From the NCBI GenBank assembly GCA_024195265.1, contig JAJLRJ010000007.1, positions 25,899,100 through 25,963,099 of the forward strand: a stretch of 64,000 nt of DNA, read 5' to 3'. The notes under the pieces are model-generated. The model was not told the origin of the DNA. It did no database searches and worked only from the letters and a program-made list of their open reading frames with translations. Numbering within the stretch: position 1 is the stretch's first letter; the number at the start of each line of letters is the position of its first letter. This stretch comes from Dendrophyllia cribrosa (taxonomy: Eukaryota; Cnidaria; Anthozoa; Scleractinia; Dendrophylliidae). Shown here piece after piece: positions 35,620-44,432 of the stretch. Both the position numbers and the translations under genes were made by a program.

Positions 35620-35882
35620 GGCTGTCTAAATTAAAGATATACCATAGAATGTCCAATGATGCATAATCGAAAAACATTGAACATTCAAACTAAAAACACA
35701 ACAATGAAACATGTAAACAAATAAAGAGGCAATAATCCCAACTAATCCACTAATCGGCTAAGCGCCATCCTTCCCTTTAAGAATATCTATAAATCAATAA
35801 CTATAAAGTACGCGGTTCGGTCCTAAGATAAGGGAAAAAAACCGATAATAGTATAGTGGTTAACTAGAGTTCTTTAACATCA

Positions 35883-36734
35883 TCAGTGGAGTACATTTGT
35901 CTTGGTCTCCCCAAGGGAGCAAGTATTTATAATCTTTCCATCTTTTCTCTTTTGTAGAGCCAACTTCATCATTTCTCTTCTGTACTGTGTCAGATTTTCA
36001 TTAATAAAGATACGCTGGTCAGCTTGGCCGGTTACCGTATAACTTGGAAAAATACTTGATAAGGTTACGTGCTTGAGCTGAGTGCGGGCTTTGTATAGTT
36101 TTGTTTTGTCTTTGTGGTTTACGAATTTAGCAATTATTGGCTTAATCCCTTTCTTCCTATAGAGGCGATGTGTTATCTCAATCTTTTCGGGTAACATCAC
36201 TACACCAACCGCCTGAGCCACCTTGCAAACAATTTCATCATTTTGAACTTCGATGTCTTCTGGAATACCATGTATTTCTAAGGAGTTCTTTCTCGAATAT
36301 TGCTCAAGCTCATCGAGACTTACCTGCAGATCTTCAATGATTTCCCTCTGTTCCTTTGACGTTTTTCTGACACGACCAAGTTCAATCTCCAACGACGCCA
36401 CATATTTATTTTGACTTGTCAGTTCTTCTTTCAGCTTTTGAACCTGACCATTATTCTTTGCAATATCATGTCGAAGTTCGGTCACATCCTTATACAGTAT
36501 GTTGTTGTCATTAACTAACGTCGCCACGGTACTCTGAATGATGCCAATAGCATACTGAATGCTCTTAAGGAGTTTGTGTATATCTTTTAGGTTAGGTTCG
36601 TCCGCTTCAAATTCCTCCGAGTCTCTTTCTTCAGTTGTAGAAAGAGAAAACTCCATGTCGAAAATGTCACCACGTGTGAGTTTGTGGTCAGGCGATATAA
36701 TTTCGTTGCCAGAACCGCGTTCACTTCGTTTCAT
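35883..36734 (-). CDS. LINE ORF1 protein
   Basis: 283 codons, open throughout. An acidic N-terminus is followed by a long coiled coil (about residues 60-150, heptad-rich), then an RRM-like segment (YSRKNSLEIHGIPED) and a basic C-terminal domain (KPIIAKFVNHKDKTKLYKA). This is the layout of L1-type ORF1 proteins, which bind LINE RNA as trimers. No CCHC fingers are seen. It precedes ORF2 by about 260 bp on the same strand. A decayed relative is at 52985-53745. Confidence 0.8.
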   Translation of the reverse strand: MKRSERGSGNEIISPDHKLTRGDIFDMEFSLSTTEERDSEEFEADEPNLKDIHKLLKSIQYAIGIIQSTVATLVNDNNILYKDVTELRHDIAKNNGQVQKLKEELTSQNKYVASLEIELGRVRKTSKEQREIIEDLQVSLDELEQYSRKNSLEIHGIPEDIEVQNDEIVCKVAQAVGVVMLPEKIEITHRLYRKKGIKPIIAKFVNHKDKTKLYKARTQLKHVTLSSIFPSYTVTGQADQRIFINENLTQYRREMMKLALQKRKDGKIINTCSLGETKTNVLH

Positions 36735-36881
36735 TCCTTGCTCACCATAGGCAAATTACTTATAGAAAGGTTTCAAAATATTCTGCAAGCACATTTTCCT
36801 TGATATTCCACTACTTTGGAAAAGATAGCGCGGAGCTCGATTACACACGTCTGATCATAACGAGACCCAGGCCTCTCCAAA

Positions 36882-36895
36882 TTCCTGCTGAGGAT
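36882..36895. repeat. Target site duplication of the LINE, right
   Basis: TTCCTGCTGAGGAT, identical to 32177-32190. Confidence 0.95.
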
Positions 36896-37905
36896 GAGTG
36901 GGCTGTTAAGTACCAGATTGTTATCCCAAAAGCTTACCGAGAAGAGATACTCAGTATGGCACATGAAACTCCGCTTGCTGGACACTTGGGAGTCAACAAG
37001 ACTTATCAGAAGATACTGAGTCATTTCTATTGGCCAAACCTGAAGAAAGACGTGGCTGAGCTTTGTAAATCTTGTCACACCTGTCAAGTTGTGGGAAAAC
37101 CAAACCAGTCAATCCCAAAAGCTCCACTTCAACCGATCCCTGCCTTTGAAGAACCATTCAGCCAGATAATTATTGATTGTGTTGGTCCTCTGCCCAAGAC
37201 GAGATCTGGTAACAAATACCTGTTGACGATTAAGTGTGCCTCCGCCAGGTTTCCTGAAGCCATACCCCTGAGGAATATCAAGACCAAAACCATTGTCAAG
37301 GCTCTAACCAAATTCTTCTCAGTATTTGGCCTTCCAAAGTCCATCCAGTCCGACCAAGGTTTGAACTTCATGTCTGGTATTTTTCAGCAGGTTATGCACG
37401 AATTAGGCATCAAGCAGTACAGATCATCTGCTTACCATCCTGAAAGTCAAGGCTCTCTTGAACGGTTTCACCAGACCTACAAGAATATGATTCGGACCTA
37501 TTGTTTTGACACAGAAAAGGACTGGGACGAGGGCGTTCACCTACTTTTATTCGCTGCTACAGAGTCAGTCCAGGATTCTCTGGGCTTCAGTCCATTTGAG
37601 TTAGTTTTCGGACACACTGTGAGAGGACGTCTTAAACTTCTTAAGGAAAAGTTCCTTTCTAGTCATGAAGATTCTTTAAATCTTCTACAGTATGTTTCAG
37701 ATTTTCGCACTAAGCTTACAAAGGCTTGTGAATTAGCTAGGGCTAATCTAGTTTCAGCTCAGAAATCAATGAAAGCTAAATACGATTTAGACACTGTTGA
37801 TCGTAAATTTGAACCTGGCCAAAAGGTTCTTGCTTTGTTTCCAGTTCCTGGAAATCCGCTTCGAGCTAGGTATTTTTTGGTCCTTATGTTGTTGACAAGA
37901 AATTA
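36894..37905 (+). pseudogene. Integrase of the gypsy element
   Basis: Continues from 32190 once the LINE is skipped. It has the HHCC zinc domain (GHLGVNKTYQKIL, CKSCHTCQ) and the catalytic core with Asp in IIIDCVGPLP, Asp in QSDQGLNF and Glu in PESQGSLERFH. The C-terminal GPY/F region is reached only after a one-base shift in the T-run near 37872, after which the frame runs straight on into the reverse transcriptase. The enzyme inserts element DNA into the genome. Its place before the reverse transcriptase is the diagnostic oddity of this element. Confidence 0.85.
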
Positions 37906-38712
37906 AGTGACCTTAATTACGTACTAGTAACTCCTGACAGGCGTAAGCAAAAACAATTATGCCATGTAAACATGTTGAAGCCATATGTAGACAGAAATAG
38001 CAATCTAACTGTACATCCTGTGAATGTAGTTACAGCTAATTCGGATGAAGTTGTAAGTAATTCTACTGAGAACTTTAGTCTGCCTGGCACAGCCAAACTC
38101 ACGAATTCTGACATTCTTCACGATCTGGACCCCAAGTTGTCCCATCTTCCATTGTCTCAACACCAGGAGCTTGAACAACTGCTGCATGAGTTTGAGCATC
38201 TGTTTCCAGACATTCCTACGAGAACTGAACAGATCTACCATGATGTTGATGTCGGCGATGCCACACCAGTGAAACAACATCCTTACAGGCTGAATCCTGC
38301 AAAGCAACAGTATTTACATGACGAAATTCAGTACCTATTGGAGAATGACTTCATTGAACCTAGCAAAAGTAACTGGAGTTCCCCGTGTATCCTCGTTCCA
38401 AAGCCTGACGGAACCTACAGAATGTGTACTGACTACAGAAAGGTCAACAATGTGACTAAGTCAGATACATTTCCAATCCCTCGCATGGATGACTGTATTG
38501 ACAGAATCGGAAGTGCCAAATATGTGACCAAGTTTGACTTACTGAAAGGATTTTGGCAAGTTCCTCTTACTGACCGTGCTAAAGAAATTTCTGCCTTTGT
38601 CACTCCAGATGGACTGTTCCAGTACAAAGTTACGCCATTCGGAATGAAAAATTCGCCAGCCACCTTTCAGCGTCTTATTAATAATGTTATTGCCGGTCTT
38701 GCCAGAGTCTAA
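37906..38712 (+). pseudogene. Reverse transcriptase of the gypsy element, catalytic box deleted
   Basis: A linker of about 90 codons is followed by the fingers and palm of a Ty3-type reverse transcriptase (NDFIEPSKSNWSSPCILV, RMCTDYRKVN, VTKFDLLKGFWQVPL, TPFGMKNSPATFQRL). The frame then jumps from NNVIAGL to PESKKQLMRFLGMAGYYRKF. About 80 codons that normally hold YxDD and the rest of the palm and thumb are missing, with a frame change at the join (near 38702). Confidence 0.85.
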
Positions 38713-39289
38713 GAAGCAGCTGATGCGTTTTCTCGGTATGGCTGGTTACTACCGCAAATTTTGTCCAAACTTCTCTGCTGTTGCTGAGCCCTTGACACAG
38801 TTACTCAGTAAGAAAGTCAAGTTTGCCTGGAATGACAAGTGTGAAATGGCATTTGAAGAGCTGTAAGCCATACTGAAGAGTGTCCCAGTTCTGTCTGCAC
38901 CGAATTTCAATTGTCAATTCAAGTTAGCAGTTGATGCAAGTGATGTTGCTGCTGGTGCTGTACTATTACAAGATGGCAAGGATGGAGTGGACCATCCTAT
39001 CTGTTACTTTTCCAGGAAATTCAACAACAATCAGAGAAACTATTCCACAGTTGAGAAGGAATGTTTGGCTCTGATTTTGGCTTTGCAACATTTTGAAGTT
39101 TATGTGGGTTCTTCTAGCCTACCAGTCATTGTTTACAGTGATCATAATCCCCTCGTTTTTCTCCACAAGTTGAAGAGCAAGAATCAAAGGTTACTTAGGT
39201 GGAGTCTGATGTTGCAGGGATTTAACCTGGACATTAGACACATCAAAGGAAAAGACAATGTTATTGCTGACTGTCTTTCCAGGGTGTAA
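38713..39289 (+). pseudogene. Reverse transcriptase connection and RNase H, gypsy element
   Basis: Opens with FLGMAGYYRKFCPNFS. An in-frame TAA at about 38864 is followed by the RNase H domain (AVDASDVAAGAVL, YSTVEKECLAL, VIVYSDHNPL, IRHIKGKDNVIADCLSRV), whose acidic catalytic residues are present. The domain would degrade the RNA strand during reverse transcription. Confidence 0.85.
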
Positions 39290-39370
39290 CTCACAAGTTG
39301 ACTTTACAATTCAAGTTTATTAGACTTCAACACTCAAAGAAAGTTGTGTTTCCAAAACTTTCTTTTCTTC

Positions 39371-39381
39371 AAGAGGGGGAG
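39371..39381 (+). promoter_or_regulatory. Polypurine tract
   Basis: AAGAGGGGGAG immediately before the LTR, the expected plus-strand primer. Confidence 0.8.
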
Positions 39382-39802
39382 TGTTACGCATATCAACCCC
39401 ACTCACGACGTGTAGTTTCTATTGTATGATCTCAAGTCACGTGTAGTTCCTATTACATAACCTGTTCAAGTCACGTGTAAGATGTGACATAACGAGAATA
39501 CCTCGTGTACGGAGGCGAGGAGGTTTTCGCTTGAGAGTTTGAGAGGGCAGTTGTTGTTTGGTTGGTTCTACGAGTTTATGGATTGTGTGGATCAAATCAT
39601 GGAATCGACTTATGAACTCTGACTTCAAGTTTTGGACGAGTGCTATAGACATTCAAAGGCTGTGTCAGCAGATAAGAACGATTACTTGCATTGTTAAATT
39701 TCTATTAACTTTCGCTTACTGTAATGTTGATATTTATATTTGCATCTTGCATTAAATGTGTTGAGTTCGCTGGATTCGCTTTTTGTTACCAATTTCGTAA
39801 CA
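39382..39802 (+). repeat. 3' LTR of the gypsy element
   Basis: 421 bp from TGTTACG to CGTAACA, with 7-bp inverted ends and a polypurine tract just upstream. No second copy is found at the 5' end. Confidence 0.75.
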
Positions 39803-39975
39803 TTATCTATTGCAATTAACAAAAACAAAAAAAAGGTTCTTAAGGGTTATTGAAAAAGAGACCCTTCACTCTAGGCAGAAATGATATTAAAAGTTTATTG
39901 GAAAATGGCTTAAAATATCAGATGCACATTTTTTATTCTATTATTTCTGTACATCAACCTGCCTTACCCTGCCCT
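39803..39975. other. Short intergenic stretch, no feature seen
   Basis: AT-rich sequence between the LTR and the last recognised exon of the minus-strand gene. Nothing recognised. Confidence 0.4.
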
Positions 39976-41574
39976 GTAAATTTCTTGATGCTTTGAAGTT
40001 CTGCTAGGAATCTTGGCACATGGTACACCATTGCGTGCATGTATGGAGTAACCAGGGCTTAGTCCTCCGAGAGATGTAAAAAGGGACACCCATGCATTTG
40101 CCTGACAATAGAAATAGGGATTGAACTAAGTCATAATTAGAAAACTTTTTCTGTGTTTTGAGTATGGTAATGTGTGGAAATGATTCAAACATGTAATTTC
40201 ATATTTCAGGATCAGTGTAGCACTCTTCAGATAAAATTACCATAATGCTGAATTACAACAACTTGGTGACTTTAAACTGAAATATAAAATAATAGTAGTT
40301 TCAATAGTACTACCTCTTTACCCACTTCAGTGAACTTATAATGTGTTATTCTATTTCCATTTGGACAGTTAATCTACCTTTTGAAATAGTCTTCAGCATA
40401 ACCATCAGGGGGATTTTTTTCATCAAACATTTTGTAGAGCTCAGCAAAGTCCTGTGCAGAGTAATATTTTGCAATTAACATTTTACTTGTTTGTGCCTTT
40501 CAGCATGTAATTATGATCAAAGGTGCTTACAGCCTAAGTTATAAAGATCTAAATTAAAGGAATGCTAGGCTTGAAAAGCTTATTTAAAATAATATCATAA
40601 TGCAAGGTAATGTTACCTTCCAGATTTTTATCACAACATCTCTGGTTTCTGGCTTTAAAATGCTATGCAATTTTGGTGGCAATTCTTTCAAAAGTATCTT
40701 CTTGTCGGAACCTATCAAGCTTGTGAAGTCATAAATACCGCTGCCTTTGCCGTCAGCATTTTTCTTTTCCCATACATTAAAGGACACACCACAATTGTTA
40801 ATAGCAGCTTTGAGCGAATCCAAGTGTTTGGTTGTTTTCTGGCTAGGGGGCTTGTTAAAATTTTCCTTTAGGTCCCGGGCGAGGGCTTCTTCAATTAAGT
40901 TGTTGGTCAAAACATCTGTAGATACAAGTAAAATATAACTTGTAAGTAATCTCTCCTAGTTCTCAAGAGTTATTTTTTCCTCATTAAGAAGGCAAATTTT
41001 TCCCTTCTATTTTCCTAACATTTCAAACAATGTCAGTAGGATGAGTTAATTGTGTTGCATAAAAACAAAACAGACCAAACGAGTTTGATAAAACAGACTA
41101 CATGTACCTGTAACTCTCAGCATCAAATGTAGCTCATCAAGTATAACATTTTGTAATGGAATTTCAAGCAAGGGCTGATGGGCACAGGAAAACTTCTGAT
41201 TCTTCGCAGAGTCCTTTATGGTTTCAAGAGTTCTCACAAGAGATTCTTGCCAGTAATAATCTCTGGCTTTGGACATGTCATGCCTATATTTTGAAAACAA
41301 ACAAAACAAAATAAACCCCAAAAATATTGAGTTTATTTCATAACTGAACTATTTATACAGGCAGACTGCTAGAAGGTGTAGTATATTTTACCTGTCTCTC
41401 TTGTGAATTGTACACCAAAGGCATGAATAATCAGATGTTGCACCCTTCATACCTAGTATGAGTAGAAGAAACTGCAAAACAAACAAGGGTAATAAGAACA
41501 TAACAAAATTGACAGATTTTTTGGCCATTGTAGCTAATGGGATTTTGAAATGGTCTATACTTAATTAGTTATAC

Positions 41575-41715
41575 ATGTTGTGGTGCAATTTTGTTCTTGG
41601 TGCAAATTTTATTTTCCTTTGTTCAAAACTCATTATTAGACATTATCATACATTTCCATGCCCAAACACAAAGGAAAATAAAATTTGCACCAAGGACCAA
41701 ATTGCACCACAATAT
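41575..41715. mobile_element. Hairpin MITE, TGTTGTGGTTCAA family, copy 6
   Basis: Starts ATGTTGTGGTGCAATTTTG and ends inverted. The arms TGGTGCAAATTTTATTTTCC match the variant in copy 4. In an intron of the coiled-coil gene. Confidence 0.75.
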
Positions 41716-42435
41716 ACACGCATAAATGCAGTAGATACTTTACGTTATAGTCTCCACCCAGAAACATTTCAATTGGTATCTCCTTTTGATCAACTGTTAC
41801 CTTGCCTTCCCTTGCAATTTTGTTAATGGCATTAAACAGATCTTTACATGAGGCCTTCAGAAGATCATAGCTTTCTTGACCCTTTATTACTGCAACTGTA
41901 TTATTCCCTAATAAAGAAAAAATATTAAATAAATAAGAGATAAAGGGAACTTCACAGGAAACAATAAATTGCCACTCACTGCATGAAGTGTTACCTTTTG
42001 ATGACATGACATCATCATTCTCCACAACTGAGTACGACATAATGACAAAGTTTGTAAGTCTGGACATTCTTGCACCATCCCCACTGATCTTAACTTTAAG
42101 TTTTGCATCTGGTTCTTGGATTTTCTGCAGATCATGATCATGTTCACTATTACTAACATTAATTATTAATTATTATTATAATTAAAATGTATATATAGAA
42201 ATGTAATTCTTCTTAACTTTTCATTTATTTTCAAGTATCAACTTATAGTTTTTGTAAATTGTTATTATTGCTATTTTTAATAAAGATATTTTCCAATTAT
42301 CATTATTATTTTTGTTATTATTATATTGTAGCATCTCAGGCTCATAAGGTGTACTTTGCCTAGTCAATTAGCAATTACCCTTGGGAGCAAGCAACACCAA
42401 GTTCCTAAAGGTCCCAAAGGAATCCTCTCCTGAGT

Positions 42436-42453
42436 ATAATAATAATAATAATA

Positions 42454-42495
<42 letters not shown>

Positions 42496-42496
42496 T
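42436..42496. repeat. ATA/ATT triplet microsatellite
   Basis: About seven AAT units followed directly by about thirteen ATT units, so the tract can fold on itself. In intron 1 of the coiled-coil gene. Confidence 0.9.
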
Positions 42497-44432
42497 AATT
42501 ATACCAGGTGTACCAGTTTAATGACTGGCACTGGTTTACAGAACACTAAACTGAATTACTTACCAGTTTTCTTATTGTGTTCTGAAGTTCACTCTCAAAA
42601 TCAAGTTGAGCTCCTTCTGCTGTACCAGGGGTTCTTCGTATGTGGATCAGCTCATTTAGATGGTTCTTGCTTTGTTTCACCAGGTAAGACCTAGGTAGAC
42701 TCTCCCCCCCACACGCTAATGTGAGCTCATGATAAGCTGCATCCCCTATGCAAAATTTGTCTGTTAAGTAAACGATCTCTTTAATTTTATCTTGGTCTTC
42801 TTTGGACAACTCTTTGAATGATTTAGCTCCTTGTCCTTGGCCTTGGCAATTGATGTTGTGAGTCTTACCACTGTCATCCAGAAATTCCATAGAGCTTAAC
42901 CTGAGGCCAAAAGTCTCTGCGAACCATAGAGCTCTTTCAGCCTTAGTTTTTAACTCTCGTAGTTTCCTCTGCTGTTGTTTTTCGTGGACTTCTGTAAATT
43001 TCTTGCCTGTGTTTTCTAATTTCGCAAGTTCCTCCAATTTTTCTACATACTGAGACAAGTGGGCATTCTCTTCCTTCACCAATTTTAAATCCGCATACAG
43101 CTCCTCTACTCTCTGTTCTGCTTTACTTTTTAATTCTCGGGCTTCATTTAAGTCTTTCCAAAGTTGATCCATTAGCTCATGTAGATCTTCATTTTCGAGT
43201 AGCAAATCTTCAGTTTTCTCTTGCAGTATTTTGCTTTGTTTCTTCTGTTCTTTCAATTCCTCCTCGACTTCAGAAATGTTTAGCACTTCCCCCTGACGTA
43301 TGGCTATCTTTTTAACCTTATTACCAAATGTTGCATACTTTTGGCCGGTCATTCCAACAACCTGGCTCTTCACTGTGGACGCGAGCCTCCTAAAGTGGTT
43401 TTCAATTCTTTCGCAGTCTCTCCTTATCAATATCCCAAACCTTTCACCAATCAATGCCTTTGCGATGTCAATAAACTTCACGTCTGGAAACGCTTTTTGT
43501 TCCTTAAACTCGTAACAACTTTTTAAACATGTGTTAGTTACATTTACTGTTAGAAGAATCTGATCACTGTTGACACATTGCTTTGCTATATATTGTAAAC
43601 TGTGATTTGAATCGATGCCGATGCAGTTGAAATACCGCTCCCGGTCGTAATAACTCAGTACGTCAGACATTGAGAATTTGTAGTTTCTAAAGAAACTGTT
43701 TTTATGATTCTTTTAAATAACAGCACTGAAAAATATAAACTTGCAGTCGTGTGAGAAATAGTAAACATAAAAATTAAATTCTCGCGCGTAGGCTTGTTAA
43801 CTGCTATACAAAACGATTGCAGGCTTAACTTTAAACTGCTGTACAAGAAAACTGCAGGCCCAGAAAGCCTGGCTCTTACTGAAAATTTTGATACGAAACA
43901 TGCAGGGTTTTCGGGTGAGAACAAGGCGCAAAGACCAAGAATTCTTCGCCTTCTTTGCAATGGAATGGAACAGGAACTGCGTGACATGTCGGCTTTTCTT
44001 CTCAGGACTTATTTCATTGTTTACGGTTTTTAACAGCCGAAGCGAAAGGTAAATTCATAAGCCAAAGATCTGATTTTTTTTTCCAGATAGGGCTTAAACT
44101 GTATTTTATGAATCGATTTTGGCAAATTATGTAGCGTCTTTAGATTTTTTGTTATTTCCTGTACAATATGCAATCTTTGATTGTTTTGTCAGTGATCTGC
44201 AAGAGTTTGCAAGGCTTTGACTGGATCTGAAGTTACTAAACGATATGGGATTCATTTTTGCCGTAGATCTTTTAACTAAAATAGCGCTGAAATGTCTCTG
44301 AATGTTACTCGATTTTGGCAAACTGAAAAACAGCATTAGTTGTTCTTGTATTTTCCGTAAGTCAATCGCGTCTCACATAATGTTTTGTAATTCCGTACGC
44401 CATTTTTATTATCGATTGGGAAATTTCCGGCC

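Larger units (their letters stand above)
32191..36881 (-). mobile_element. APE-type LINE (L1/Tx1-like), near full length, inserted antisense in the gypsy integrase
   Basis: Bounded by the 14-bp duplication TTCCTGCTGAGGAT. The plus-strand T-run at 32191-32202 is the A-rich 3' tail. It encodes ORF1 and ORF2 (endonuclease, reverse transcriptase, C-terminal CCHC) in the order expected. ORF2 has two frame breaks and a missing stretch, so the copy is inactive. The insertion interrupts the integrase codons after RKWRPPDVPAED; the integrase resumes with EWAVKYQIVIPK. Confidence 0.9.
28571..39802 (+). mobile_element. Ty3/gypsy LTR retrotransposon with Gmr1-like domain order, defective
   Basis: Domain order along the plus strand is Gag, protease remnant, integrase, reverse transcriptase, RNase H, polypurine tract, LTR. 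Integrase upstream of reverse transcriptase is unusual for Ty3/gypsy and matches the Gmr1-like group. The 3' LTR is present; a matching 5' LTR is not found. Lesions visible are a frame break at the protease active site, a 4.7 kb LINE insertion, a frameshift at the integrase end, loss of the catalytic YxDD region and a stop before RNase H. Confidence 0.8.
39976..43670 (-). pseudogene. Coiled-coil gene of an expanded repeat family (8 exons, late frameshift)
   Basis: Exons are 43670-42564, 42124-41995, 41908-41744, 41471-41392, 41283-41108, 40915-40617, 40451-40378 and about 40108-39976, all with consensus splice sites; exons 1-7 are open and in phase. Exon 1 (369 codons) has an N-terminal globular part, a coiled coil (about residues 120-250) and a conserved block (KFCIGDAAYHELTLAC). 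Later exons hold [39 protein letters not shown] and VTPYMHAMVYHVPRFLAEL. Asp residues with a CxxC-like pair hint at a transposase-like or nuclease fold, but I cannot name the family. Exon 8 changes frame between GGLSPG and VTPYMHAM. A degraded relative lies at 54960-56112. The start is head-to-head with the Tc1-like gene, 760 bp away. Confidence 0.6.

Noticed and set aside
35883..36734. ORF1 coiled coil as a possible host structural protein
   Set aside because: It sits directly upstream of ORF2 inside clear LINE boundaries and has a LINE ORF1 domain order.
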